IMG/VR virus record: IMGVR_UViG_3300028569_000030
Location: 1 to 64,000 of that record
Strand: one strand, 5' to 3'
Length of the DNA stretch: 64,000 bases
DNA from: a virus
Numbering within the stretch: position 1 is the first letter of the stretch; each line of letters opens with the position of its first letter. Of the stretch, positions 33,105 to 42,813 are shown in pieces. A program made the position numbers and the translations under genes. Below the pieces are notes generated by a model. It did not search any database. It was not told where the DNA came from and saw only the letters and a program-made list of their open reading frames with translations.

Positions 33105-35807
33105 ATGGCATACTTACAAAACGACGCAAAAAAATTATTAAATAAAGTAGCTAATTCTCAAGTTTTGAGTCAACAAGCTGCACAACAGCCAAACCAAGAT
33201 CCCAATCAACCTCAACAAGAAATTCCTAGTAACCAAGGAATTAGTGGATCACAGCCTATTGGACAACAGATTCAACCATCTGCCCCAAAAGCTCCCACTG
33301 CTTCTGGAGCATTTACTAATATTCAACAATATGCTCAAAAAAACGTGAAAGCTGGAGCTAATTTAGCCGGAGCTGTTCAACAGGGACTACAGACTGCTGC
33401 TGACGTTACTAAGAAGAATATAGACCAAACTGGACAAAAGTTTAATACTGAAGTAGAAGCTGGGTCTTTGCAAAACAGAGGTACGGCTCAATCTGAGATA
33501 CAGAAAGCAACATTAACGGCTGCTGGTGGAGTTCAAGATCCTACAGCTCAAGCTAAGCAACTAGCAGAACAACAAGCACAGTATAAGCAACTAGTCCCAA
33601 CTTATGATCCTAAAATTAAAGCTCAACAAGCTCTTTTAGACGAAGCCAATAAAAAACAAGCTCAATATAATGATTATACAAAAGCCAAAGCAGTAATAGA
33701 AGACGTTAAGAAGTATTTTTCTCAGACTAATACGGAAAATGCTTACGGAACTATTAATCGACTTAAAGATTTAAAGGGTAATCAATTTGCCGATACATAT
33801 AGTAGAAATCCTTTATTACCAACTTCTAAAGCCACAGTTCTTCAGAATGCTCTAGATAGTATATATGGAAAAGGAAAAGTTAGTATATATGGAAAAGGTA
33901 AGCAGTATTTTGACTTAACAAAAGCACTAAAAGATCCTAAGTTTGCTAATAAGTATTATGCTAGTGTTTTGGGACAAGTGGGATTTAAAAATAAAGAACT
34001 ACTTGCAGATTACAACACTGCTCCAGTTATCGGTAAGAATGGAAAAATAGTACAAGCAGCAACTGCTACTCCAAAATATACAGACCAAACAAAGCAACTT
34101 ACCGATTATAATACCGCTATAGCTCAATTAAATGCTGAAAAGAAATCAAACGAAGCGCTCTCTACATTTGCCCCAAGATCAGTTGATGTTCCTGCACTAC
34201 TAGCACAAGCATCTTCTTATACTGGAGATGTGTCTGACCAGCGAGTAAAGGACATTTTAAATGCTGCTTACAAAGGTCCAGAAGCTTTATACGAAATTAA
34301 AGGGTATGATGAGACTCTAGAGAAAGCTAGGCAAGCAGATAGAAAACTAGGAATGGTTGATAGATCTGGAGTAAAAAGTAATTTACTTCAGGATATATTT
34401 AGTAAACCAGAAAGATCCTATACTAGAGGAAGCAGGAATTTAGATTCTGCCATACTAGGACAATCTGGAAAATTAGGCGATATATTACAAACTAAAAAAG
34501 ATATTGGAAATGTGTCAGATGTTTTGACTGCTAGAGAACAAGCAGCTAGAGGATTATCAGGAGAAAGAACTTCTGAGATAGATTCTATAAGAGAAAAGTC
34601 TAAAGGCAGTTTACAAGATATTGCTAAAGCTAGAGATACTCAAATAGAGTCCAGGTTGGAGAATGTTGTTAAGGATTGGGATAAACTTCCTACTTACTTA
34701 AGAACAAGGCTAAAAGAAGGTCTAAAGAGTGGTGGAGCAGGGATTGAGCTTTCTGGAGCTGAACTATCTTTACTTGGTGCTTCTGGTGGGGAAGGTCTAT
34801 ATAATGCTATTAGTAAAGCTGGGATAAATAATGTTATAAAAACTACAGCCGCTTCTAAAGATAGATTAATAGGTAAAGATGAACAGTCTCAGTTAGCTAG
34901 ATTACAAGAATTAGCTAAAATGAGCGAAGATTATGGTACTGCTGGCCAACCACTTAATTACGCCAATAAATATAGTAGAGCTAACAGAGCAGGGACTCAA
35001 ACGTCGTTGGACGCATTTGATAGAGAGAATTTTTCCGCCCTTCAAAAACAAGAAGAAGATAAGTTTATGAAAGCTGCTAAAGCGGCTAATATTGCAGTTA
35101 CAGGCAGAGGAGAAGAGTCTACTGAAGGTGGATACTTTAGTAGTGATACTATTTCTTATGCAAAAAGAGATGCTAATGCTAAGATTAAAGACGTACTAAA
35201 GAAAATGGGATATAAGTCAGATTATATAGACTCTGCTGAAGGAAAAGATTTTGCAAAAGCACTAGCAGGATCGATGAATATGGGACATGGGGAAACGGAA
35301 GATGAGATAAATAATTTAATAGCTACTAGAGTTAGTGCTCCACAAGCTAACGCTAATTTTAAAAACATAGCAAATAATCCAATAAGCTATTTAAGTCCTG
35401 CAAATGGGTTTGGAACATTTAGCACTCCTGCTATAGCCGCTGCAACTGCTGGTCTTATTCCAAAAATTATGGGAAATAAAGCAGTATCAAATGCTGTTGG
35501 AAATGTTTTTGGTAAAGATACTGGACATGCTCAAGGTGTTGCTGCACAAAGAGCAGAAGCAGATGCAAAAAAGAAGCTACAAGCTGGAGTAGAGAAGTGG
35601 TTTAAAGATCAGGGATTTAGCAATAGATTAGTCCAAAATTCTTCTGATGCTAATACCTTAGCTCGTATGCCAGAATTAGCAAGGATATTAGCTGGACTAG
35701 ATCTAACAAACTCTAATCCCACTGCTATACCTGCTCAAAATCAATCGAATCAAGCAAACAATACTAATGATATTATAACTAAACTACTAAAATCTAACAG
35801 GAAATAA
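33105..35807 (+). CDS. Internal virion protein 1
   Basis: A 900-residue protein rich in Gln, Ala and Lys, with a low-complexity N-terminus (QQAAQQPNQDPNQPQQE) and long predicted helices. No catalytic motif is visible. The first of four consecutive large helical proteins, the arrangement of ejection proteins in P22- and T7-type phages. These leave the head before or with the DNA and form a channel across the envelope. The next Met is far downstream, so ATG 33105 is secure despite lacking a ribosome site. Confidence 0.7.
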   Translation: MAYLQNDAKKLLNKVANSQVLSQQAAQQPNQDPNQPQQEIPSNQGISGSQPIGQQIQPSAPKAPTASGAFTNIQQYAQKNVKAGANLAGAVQQGLQTAADVTKKNIDQTGQKFNTEVEAGSLQNRGTAQSEIQKATLTAAGGVQDPTAQAKQLAEQQAQYKQLVPTYDPKIKAQQALLDEANKKQAQYNDYTKAKAVIEDVKKYFSQTNTENAYGTINRLKDLKGNQFADTYSRNPLLPTSKATVLQNALDSIYGKGKVSIYGKGKQYFDLTKALKDPKFANKYYASVLGQVGFKNKELLADYNTAPVIGKNGKIVQAATATPKYTDQTKQLTDYNTAIAQLNAEKKSNEALSTFAPRSVDVPALLAQASSYTGDVSDQRVKDILNAAYKGPEALYEIKGYDETLEKARQADRKLGMVDRSGVKSNLLQDIFSKPERSYTRGSRNLDSAILGQSGKLGDILQTKKDIGNVSDVLTAREQAARGLSGERTSEIDSIREKSKGSLQDIAKARDTQIESRLENVVKDWDKLPTYLRTRLKEGLKSGGAGIELSGAELSLLGASGGEGLYNAISKAGINNVIKTTAASKDRLIGKDEQSQLARLQELAKMSEDYGTAGQPLNYANKYSRANRAGTQTSLDAFDRENFSALQKQEEDKFMKAAKAANIAVTGRGEESTEGGYFSSDTISYAKRDANAKIKDVLKKMGYKSDYIDSAEGKDFAKALAGSMNMGHGETEDEINNLIATRVSAPQANANFKNIANNPISYLSPANGFGTFSTPAIAAATAGLIPKIMGNKAVSNAVGNVFGKDTGHAQGVAAQRAEADAKKKLQAGVEKWFKDQGFSNRLVQNSSDANTLARMPELARILAGLDLTNSNPTAIPAQNQSNQANNTNDIITKLLKSNRK

Positions 35808-35810
35808 AAT

Positions 35811-36857
35811 ATGGCTGTTCCTTTAATCGCTGCTGGTGCCTTAATGGCAGCAAAAATGGGCTCTGACTACATGGCAGGGCACGCAGCAAAAGACGCTGCT
35901 CAAGCTGCTGCTGATGCTAAACATCTTGCTATGTTAGAAGCTAAAAAGTTAGTTGAAGCTGTTGGAATACCAGAAGTAGAGGCTTTAAAAATAGTATTAG
36001 CTAAACCAGAATATGAAAATTTAGATTTTAGTCCAGAGCTACTTGGACAATCAGCTCAAGAAGATATTGCACCAGATGCATTAACTGAATCAACTAGAAA
36101 AAAAGCATTACTTAATTTAATACAAAGATCTGAGCAAGGATTATCTCCTCTTGACTTAGATATGGCTAGACAGATACAAGACCAAGGAGCTGCAAAAACA
36201 ATAGCTGCTGGTAAGGCTATGCAAAATAGTTTAGCTCAGCAAGGAATTAATCCATCTAGCGGATTATCTCAAATGCAAGCTCTATTATCCTCTCAATCTG
36301 CTGCAAACAATGCTGCACAGGATTCTAGATCATTATTGAGAGATGCTTATGCTAATAGAATATCTGCTCAAGAAGCTGCTGGAAGAATGGCGGAAAGTCA
36401 AGGATCTACTGATTATAGTAGAAAGTTAAATAAAGCTAATAGAAAAGACACTATTTCAGAAATTAACCAAAAATACAGTAACCAAGCTAAAGATGCTAGT
36501 AGATCGTTTAACATAGAGACGGCTAGACAAGAAGCTGATAGAAAAAATAAAGAACAGCTTTACAATAAAGATATTTTGGTAGATGATTATGGTAGACAAT
36601 TAGCTAGAGCAGAGACTATGGGTAATTTTGCTCTTGGCCAAGGAAATAATGCTGCAAATATTGCGGTACAACGTGGACAAGGTAAAGCTGATATGTATAG
36701 AGGAATTGGAAAGGCTGCTGGATCTCTTGCTGGAATAGCGGGAGGGATGTATAATCCCAATGCTGACGCTCTTACAGCAGGATTAGGGGGCGCTAAACCA
36801 AAACCAGCATCACAAATTTACGATTACAATTCTGACGATGATGGTGAATGGTCGTAA
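35811..36857 (+). CDS. Internal virion protein 2
   Basis: A 348-residue, Ala/Gln-rich protein. The N-terminus (PLIAAGALMAAKMGSDYMAGHAAKDAAQAA) is a hydrophobic Gly/Ala helix resembling the T7 gp14/P22 ejection-protein start. A long coil follows, and then a Gly-rich C-terminus (GKAAGSLAGIAGGMYNP). It begins 3 nt after the previous gene. It probably forms the outer part of the ejection channel. Confidence 0.7.
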   Translation: MAVPLIAAGALMAAKMGSDYMAGHAAKDAAQAAADAKHLAMLEAKKLVEAVGIPEVEALKIVLAKPEYENLDFSPELLGQSAQEDIAPDALTESTRKKALLNLIQRSEQGLSPLDLDMARQIQDQGAAKTIAAGKAMQNSLAQQGINPSSGLSQMQALLSSQSAANNAAQDSRSLLRDAYANRISAQEAAGRMAESQGSTDYSRKLNKANRKDTISEINQKYSNQAKDASRSFNIETARQEADRKNKEQLYNKDILVDDYGRQLARAETMGNFALGQGNNAANIAVQRGQGKADMYRGIGKAAGSLAGIAGGMYNPNADALTAGLGGAKPKPASQIYDYNSDDDGEWS

Positions 36858-36884
36858 CTAAGGCTTTAAAAATAGGATATAGCA

Positions 36885-38336
36885 ATGGTAAATGAATATC
36901 AAAAACTACTAGATCAATGGAATAGCTTAGGAGGTAAAAAACAACTACCTTCTGAAACCTTATTGCCAGATCCAAATGCATATGATACTCCAATGGAACA
37001 ACAGCTACCAGATCAAACTTCTAATTTAGGAAATTCTAATAATTACGAAGATTTACTAAACAACTGGAATAGTTTATTAGGGACTAACTCAGCTCCTGCG
37101 TTACCTGATCCAAATAATCCCCAAATTCCTGAGCTAGAGCAACAGCCTATAGAAAATCCACCTACTATAGGATTACAAAATCCAGAATCATTTCCTATAA
37201 TAGAAAAAGATCTGGCTTCAGACTCTACTCAATCATTAGTACAAGAACCTACTAAACAAAGCGAATACGAAAGATTAATGGGAGAGTATGAAAAATATCT
37301 AACAGATAGCGATGCTCAATTAAAAGCAGCTCAAGAACAGAAATCTAGTAGCGATATGATAACTAATGTGATAAATGCGCTTGGACATGCATCTACCGGA
37401 TTAGCTAATAGAGGCGGAACTGGTAGATATGAGCACAAGGATATAGATTTCCAAAATAAAGACTTAGTAAATAATGTTAGTCAATCCATAGGATTAATGG
37501 GCAAGAAGTTTGATAAGATTGATGATTTTACAAAACTAGGAAGAGAAGCTGATTTACATAATCCAAACAGTGAGCAGTCTGTAGCTGCTAGAAAAATGAT
37601 TGAAGCTAATTTCCCAGATTTAAAAACTCAATACGGAGCTGGTTGGGAAAAAATGACCGCAGCATCTTTTGATGATATATTTAAGGTACTTAGCCTTAAA
37701 GAAAATACTGATGCTAGAAAAGAGGCAGCAATCTCTCTATCTGGAGAAAGAGCTTTAGCTAAGAAAGAAAAAGATAATGAAAAACTAGAATTGCTAAAAA
37801 CTCCTTACGGAATAGCTAGAACTAATGATGATGCTAAAAAACTAAAAGAAGCTGCTCAAAACAAAGATGATTTTGATACTTTATTAAGTGAAGCAATAGC
37901 ACTAAGAGAGAAGCATGGCGGTGGGCAAGTGCTTAATAGAGATGATCAGAAGATAGCAGATGGGCTATCAGCAGATCTATTAGCAAAATATAAAAGCTTA
38001 ATTAAATTAGGTGTTTTAAGTGCAACCGACTATAAACTCTTAGATTCTATTGTTCCTAAAGACGTTTTAGGATATAATAATCCTGTTGCTGCTATACAAG
38101 GACAAGATCCAATACTGGCGCAATTACAAGCTCTTAAAGGTAGAGTAGATACTCAATTTCAATATAGCATACCTCTAAGAATACGAGAAGGAGTTCAGAC
38201 TGATGTATTTGAAAAAGAACCGAAAGAGTCTGAAAAATCTGCTATTAGCCAGGAAGATAAGGAAGCAATTGATTGGGCTAATAAAAATCCAAAAGATCCT
38301 AGAGCTAAACAAATACTTCAGTTACATGGGATGTAA
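36885..38336 (+). CDS. Internal virion protein 3
   Basis: A 483-residue protein. It has two N-terminal repeats, YQKLLDQWNSLGG (residues ~4-16) and YEDLLNNWNSLLG (~51-63), separated by Pro/Gln-rich linkers, with a related YERLMGEYEKYL near 120. The remainder is helical (KENTDARKEAAISLSGERALAKKEKDN). The repeats may be docking motifs. Third in the ejection-protein series. Confidence 0.65.
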   Translation: MVNEYQKLLDQWNSLGGKKQLPSETLLPDPNAYDTPMEQQLPDQTSNLGNSNNYEDLLNNWNSLLGTNSAPALPDPNNPQIPELEQQPIENPPTIGLQNPESFPIIEKDLASDSTQSLVQEPTKQSEYERLMGEYEKYLTDSDAQLKAAQEQKSSSDMITNVINALGHASTGLANRGGTGRYEHKDIDFQNKDLVNNVSQSIGLMGKKFDKIDDFTKLGREADLHNPNSEQSVAARKMIEANFPDLKTQYGAGWEKMTAASFDDIFKVLSLKENTDARKEAAISLSGERALAKKEKDNEKLELLKTPYGIARTNDDAKKLKEAAQNKDDFDTLLSEAIALREKHGGGQVLNRDDQKIADGLSADLLAKYKSLIKLGVLSATDYKLLDSIVPKDVLGYNNPVAAIQGQDPILAQLQALKGRVDTQFQYSIPLRIREGVQTDVFEKEPKESEKSAISQEDKEAIDWANKNPKDPRAKQILQLHGM

Positions 38337-38338
38337 TA

Positions 38339-41002
38339 ATGAGCGATTCATTTAATCCAGACAAATATTTAAAAAGTAAAGCAGGCGCGTCTTTTGATCC
38401 TGATACTTATTTAAAAAAGAAATCTCCATCTTCTGATACTAGCAAACTAGAGTCTGGACTTTTAGGCTTAGCTCAGGGCGCTACGTTTAATTTTGCAGAC
38501 GAGGGAGTTGCTGGGATAGAAGCCGCTTATGATGCTCTAACTAGCGACGAGACGCTAAAAAATTCTTACCAAAAGAATTTAGAAGAACAAAGAAAAATGT
38601 ACGACGAAGCTAAAGAAGCTAATCCAGCTAGTTACCTTACTGGAGAAATAGGTGGTGGAGTAGCCTCTGCTTTTATTCCTGGAGTTGGCGCTATTGGAAA
38701 TGTGGGAAGAGTTGCTAAAGGCGCAGGACTGGCTACTAAAATTGGAGCTGGTGTTTTAGGTGGAGCTACTCAAGGAGCATTGTCTTCTGTTGGAGCATCT
38801 GAAGAAACTGATGTTCCTGGATTAGCTGTAGACGCTCTTACTGGGGGACTTGTTGGGGGATCGTTAGGTGCAGCATTGCCAATAGCCGGAGCTGGAGTGT
38901 CGCCACTAGCTTCTGGGACAAAGAACGTAGCAAGAGCAGGGGCTGATTATTTAGGTAGCCATCTCGGTAAAGTAGAAGATTTGCTTAGCGCGTATGATCT
39001 TAGAAAAGCAGGAGTTAAGGTTATTGGAAAAGAGGCAGAACAAGCAGTAAAAAAAGAGACTTCTGAGACATTAGATAATTTAGTTAGAGAATTGAAAAAA
39101 AGCGTTGGAAAAGATAGTGAGGTTATTGGAGCTGCTATTAAAGACGTCAAAGCTGGAAAAATATCTACAGCAGACTTCCTTAATGAAATAGAGGACGGCA
39201 TTTCTAAAAAAGAAATACCAGAAGGCGCAATTAGAAGTGCAATAAATAAAGTTAAAGCAGAGCTTTCTACTACAGAAAAAATAAAAGATGTAGAAGGAGC
39301 TATGGCCGCTGCTAAAAATTGGCAGACAGAGCAACAAGATTTATTTCCAGATATAACTGTAAAAGATCCTTATGTAGCTAAAAGTGGGGAAAATGTAATA
39401 GCTGAATTAGAAAAGCCAGGATCGCTAAAAGAAAAGGTTAAGGCTTTACAGGTAGAAGTTCCAGAAATAGATGGAGAGCTTTTGCCTGAGTCTGCATTAG
39501 CTAGAGCTAAAAAGCTACTTGGTAAGGGAAAATTAAAATCTGAACTACTAGAAGAGCAATCATATCCATCAAAATTATCAATGGCTACAGCAGATGATGG
39601 TACTAAGTATGTGCAAAACATTGTGACTACATTACAAGAGGCTGAACCAAAAGAAGCTAAAAAACTATTTAAAGTACTAGAAAAAGAAGTAGTTAAGGCT
39701 GCTGACGATCTAAGTACCAACGATGCTTATGATTTATATAAAAAACTAAGAGATAGTGCCAATAAAGCTAGAGGAGCTGGAGGAGAAAACTATCTTGATA
39801 ATTTGGCTAACAGCCTATTAGTTAAAATAGAAAAAGCATTGCCAGAGAAAAGCAGAGAAGCATTGTCTACAGGCAGAGTACAAATGGCTACAAAAATAGG
39901 CCAATTAGAGCAAATGCCTAAGTTTAAAGATTTATCAGATTGGCTATCTAGAAAAGAAACAAGTGGATTTGTTGAGCCGGTTGAGGAAGTATTGACTAAA
40001 GGTAAAATAGGACAAGATTTATTTGGAGATAGTGACCACAACAAAACACAAAGAGAAGCTGTTTCTAAATTAGAAGAATTGCTAACTGGAAAACAAGATT
40101 ACTCTAAGAAACTAGAAGAGTTAAATACTAGAGATAGGCTTTTAAACTTGTCAAATAGAGATTCAAATTTGGGACAGGATTCCTTTTCCCTTACTGGGCT
40201 AGCTAAATCAGTGCTTCCAAAAGCATCTATTCCTGGATACGCTGGTAACTTTGCTGGATGGACTGCCACGCTAAAAGATAGTCCTATGGGCAAGCTTATA
40301 AAAAGTGTTTCTGATATTCTTGATGGCCCAACAAAGAATGTGGCTATTAGAGAGCTTGCTAAGTATGCAAATATTCCAGAAAGCGAAGCTATTGAGTTAG
40401 TTTCACAATATAAAACAGATGAGATATCTATACCAGATTCAGGTATAGCAAAAAAGAAAGACTATGAATCTGAGTATGATACTATAGATCCTATTGAATT
40501 TTTAGAGGCTTCTGAGGGAAGTGCAGAAACTGCTTTACCTGGTAATGTAAAAGTTCCAGGAAAAACTGGGTCCTATGATGATGGTAAAGGTAACATAACT
40601 CATGGACCATTTGGAGCCAATCAAAACTCTCTTACTACTAAAAAAGCGTATAAAGATTTGGGACTAGATATAAACAACTCTACTTATGATGAACACGCTA
40701 AAGCTGCAAGATACAATTGGCAATTACACAGAAAAACTATGCAACAATCTTTAGACAATAAAAAAGTTAATCTGGATGCTGTTCCACAAGAGAAAAAAGC
40801 ACTAGTAGATTTTCTCCTTACAGACTTAGTATATAATGGAGGACTAGCTCCTATCAATAGTAGTAGCGGAGCTAAGATGCTAGACTCTATTAAACAAGGC
40901 GATATTCCTTCTTTTGTTCAGCAATATCAAAGATTTATAATGGCTAAACCTGGGGCTGGTCCTAGAAAATCTGAAATAATAAAAGTACTAAAACAATTGT
41001 AA
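38339..41002 (+). CDS. Internal virion protein 4 with lysozyme-like C-terminus
   Basis: An 887-residue protein. It has two N-terminal F-x-PDxYLKxK repeats, a Gly/Ala amphipathic injection-protein segment (~residues 35-150) and a long coiled middle. The C-terminal ~120 residues (YDDGKGNITHGPFGA...KALVDFLLTDLVYNGG...GDIPSFVQQYQRF) resemble the late helices of a phage lysozyme/muramidase fold. A virion peptidoglycan hydrolase would open the cell wall for DNA entry. The catalytic Glu is not certain. Confidence 0.68.
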   Translation: MSDSFNPDKYLKSKAGASFDPDTYLKKKSPSSDTSKLESGLLGLAQGATFNFADEGVAGIEAAYDALTSDETLKNSYQKNLEEQRKMYDEAKEANPASYLTGEIGGGVASAFIPGVGAIGNVGRVAKGAGLATKIGAGVLGGATQGALSSVGASEETDVPGLAVDALTGGLVGGSLGAALPIAGAGVSPLASGTKNVARAGADYLGSHLGKVEDLLSAYDLRKAGVKVIGKEAEQAVKKETSETLDNLVRELKKSVGKDSEVIGAAIKDVKAGKISTADFLNEIEDGISKKEIPEGAIRSAINKVKAELSTTEKIKDVEGAMAAAKNWQTEQQDLFPDITVKDPYVAKSGENVIAELEKPGSLKEKVKALQVEVPEIDGELLPESALARAKKLLGKGKLKSELLEEQSYPSKLSMATADDGTKYVQNIVTTLQEAEPKEAKKLFKVLEKEVVKAADDLSTNDAYDLYKKLRDSANKARGAGGENYLDNLANSLLVKIEKALPEKSREALSTGRVQMATKIGQLEQMPKFKDLSDWLSRKETSGFVEPVEEVLTKGKIGQDLFGDSDHNKTQREAVSKLEELLTGKQDYSKKLEELNTRDRLLNLSNRDSNLGQDSFSLTGLAKSVLPKASIPGYAGNFAGWTATLKDSPMGKLIKSVSDILDGPTKNVAIRELAKYANIPESEAIELVSQYKTDEISIPDSGIAKKKDYESEYDTIDPIEFLEASEGSAETALPGNVKVPGKTGSYDDGKGNITHGPFGANQNSLTTKKAYKDLGLDINNSTYDEHAKAARYNWQLHRKTMQQSLDNKKVNLDAVPQEKKALVDFLLTDLVYNGGLAPINSSSGAKMLDSIKQGDIPSFVQQYQRFIMAKPGAGPRKSEIIKVLKQL

Positions 41003-41025
41003 CGTCTTAAAAAAGGGCTAATCGT

Positions 41026-41295
41026 ATGAAGCAGCAGTTGGATAAAATCGAAGATAAACTAGATGGATTGGATAGGCGATTAGATAGTGTAGACATTACA
41101 TTAACAAAACAACACTCTTCTCTAGAAGAGCACATGAAAAGAAGCGATCACTTAGAAAAAAGAATTGAATTACTAAAACAAGAACTAATCCCAGTTGAAA
41201 AACACGTAGCTGCTGTTGGAGTTATTTTAAAGGCTATAGGAACTTTGTCTATATTTCTAGCAATTTTCGCGTCAATAAAACAAATAATGCGTTAG
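41026..41295 (+). CDS. Coiled-coil, C-terminal membrane anchor; XhlA/holin-like
   Basis: An 89-residue protein. A long heptad coil (about residues 1-62: QLDKIEDKLDGLDRRLDSVD...) is followed by one transmembrane segment (~65-83) and a short basic end. This is the form of XhlA-like lysis accessory proteins and some podoviral holins. It is the last rightward gene, and its stop overlaps the stop of the converging gene. Confidence 0.65.
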   Translation: MKQQLDKIEDKLDGLDRRLDSVDITLTKQHSSLEEHMKRSDHLEKRIELLKQELIPVEKHVAAVGVILKAIGTLSIFLAIFASIKQIMR

Positions 41296-41687
41296 TCTTT
41301 CTCATCTCTAGTAACCTTGCCTTCATTTATTGGAGTTAGTTCGCATAGAGATGAAGCGCTTTTCTTTCTGTTGAATAAACAGCGATTTCTAGCGTTATTT
41401 TCTTGATAAATCTTTACCCTAGCCTTTGCATCAGTATAGAACCTAGCGTCTCTAAAATCGGCATTTATAGCTTCTTTAATGAACTGATTGTAGTATTCAG
41501 CAGCTTTTGGATTATTTGCTAGGTCTTTTAGGAATTTTTGGTCTATATCAATATAATCATGTCTAAGCTTAATGTTTCTAGCCTTACCAATATATGGGTA
41601 CTTTCTTAGCATTTCTGCTACGCTCATACTTTTGGGTTTTTTTGATTTGGTCGAAGTAGTCTTTGGCTTCTTTTTTGATTTCATCAT
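41292..41687 (-). CDS. Conserved phage hypothetical with NNARNR motif
   Basis: A 131-residue basic protein containing YIGKARNIKLRHDYIDID and, near the C-terminus, YQENNARNRCLFNRKK. I recall an NNARNRD-type motif in conserved hypothetical proteins of many phages; the function is not known to me. ATG 41687 was chosen because AGG lies 5 nt ahead; a GTG at 41693 is possible. It overlaps its upstream neighbour by 104 nt, unusually long, and ends over the stop of the rightward gene. Confidence 0.6.
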   Translation of the reverse strand: MMKSKKKPKTTSTKSKKPKSMSVAEMLRKYPYIGKARNIKLRHDYIDIDQKFLKDLANNPKAAEYYNQFIKEAINADFRDARFYTDAKARVKIYQENNARNRCLFNRKKSASSLCELTPINEGKVTRDEKD

Positions 41688-42021
41688 TAACACCTTTTTC
41701 TACCGAAAAAAACCGCCTTCTACCCCAGCGACCCTTTCCTAACATTCTTCCCATTTCTCTAAATAATATATACCAGTTAACTTTATCTACGTCTTTTACT
41801 TTAGTGAATTTTTTAAAATACAGATATGCTATTATTCTAGGTTCTATTTTAGCAGAGGTTCCAGGAACTAAATCAAATTCTCTTAAGAATATTTTTAAAT
41901 GAGAGAGGTCAGACTTCCGTTTTCTGACCCCCTTATTCGACCTATCCTTGATCTTTGTAGATTCTTCCTGAATCTTAATCTCTTGTAGCACAACATTTAG
42001 AGCAGTTTCTAGTTTTTTCAT
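41584..42021 (-). CDS. Hypothetical helical basic protein
   Basis: An unrecognised 145-residue protein, helical and strongly basic, with KGVRKRKSDLSHLKIFLREFDL and GRMLGKGRWGRRRFF in the centre. It could bind nucleic acid. It starts 3 nt after the ClpP-like gene and overlaps the next gene by 104 nt in another frame, so the last ~35 residues of this protein share bases with the start of the other. Confidence 0.55.
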   Translation of the reverse strand: MKKLETALNVVLQEIKIQEESTKIKDRSNKGVRKRKSDLSHLKIFLREFDLVPGTSAKIEPRIIAYLYFKKFTKVKDVDKVNWYILFREMGRMLGKGRWGRRRFFSVEKGVNDEIKKEAKDYFDQIKKTQKYERSRNAKKVPIYW

Positions 42022-42024
42022 ATT

Positions 42025-42813
42025 TTAAAGAATAGAATTACCATTAGTTTTACTTAGCACTTTCTGTGGATTAAACAAGTCAAATATTGCCGACTCTACC
42101 GCTTTAGTTAACTTTTTGCCTGAACTAGAGGTAGCGCTTATTGGAGCTGTAATTAATGGGCACTTAGAAAATGTAACATGAAAAGATCCAAACATACTAG
42201 CAACGGTTTGAGATTCTGTAGCCTGTAAGCTCTCTCCACAATTAATACTAACTACTGCATCTGAATGTCCATTAGCTACAGCAGCATCAGATAGTAACCA
42301 CAATTCGTTTACAATAGACTTTTGGTAATCGGCTAGTGATTTACCAATTCTTTTTGCAACAGCTTTATCCATCAAAGTAGTTAGTCCAGTCAACCACTCT
42401 AACCTACTATTGGCTTCTCCTGGGATCTGACCACTAAGTCCTCCAATTGCTGCTCTATGGCTCATTAATACTCCACTGCCAACAATAAATCTATAGTCTA
42501 GTGATTGAGCTATGTGGTATCCCATTGATGCTGCAAAAATAGTAATAGTGTGTACTTTTCTATTTAGTCCTTTAGCTGCCTCAATAAATAAATTACCAGC
42601 GTCAATAGATCCACCTGGAGTATATAGGACGACATAAAGAGGTACATTTTTTGGAAGCTTTGAGGACTTGGCATATAATTCTCTAGTTTTAGCTGACATC
42701 AGCTCGCTTGTGACAACTCCCCTAATAGAGATAGTGTTGTTGTCCTCAAGAGCAATAATTGCAGAGTTAGCATAAGATGCAAATAACATGGTTAAAGTCA
42801 GTAGTAATTTCAT
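42025..42813 (-). CDS. ClpP-like serine protease with signal peptide
   Basis: A 262-residue protein of the ClpP/crotonase-fold protease group (ClpP, SppA, NfeD type). The catalytic Ser lies in TIFAASMGYHIAQ (~residues 91-103) and the His in VLMSHRAAIGG (~118-128). A downstream Asp should complete the triad. The oxyanion strand is YTPGGSIDAG (~64-73). Unlike cytosolic ClpP, it begins with a clear signal peptide (MKLLLTLTMLFASYANS), so export to the periplasm is expected. A Ser/Lys-rich C-terminal extension of ~60 residues is unassigned. No Clp ATPase is visible in the window. Confidence 0.82.
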   Translation of the reverse strand: MKLLLTLTMLFASYANSAIIALEDNNTISIRGVVTSELMSAKTRELYAKSSKLPKNVPLYVVLYTPGGSIDAGNLFIEAAKGLNRKVHTITIFAASMGYHIAQSLDYRFIVGSGVLMSHRAAIGGLSGQIPGEANSRLEWLTGLTTLMDKAVAKRIGKSLADYQKSIVNELWLLSDAAVANGHSDAVVSINCGESLQATESQTVASMFGSFHVTFSKCPLITAPISATSSSGKKLTKAVESAIFDLFNPQKVLSKTNGNSIL

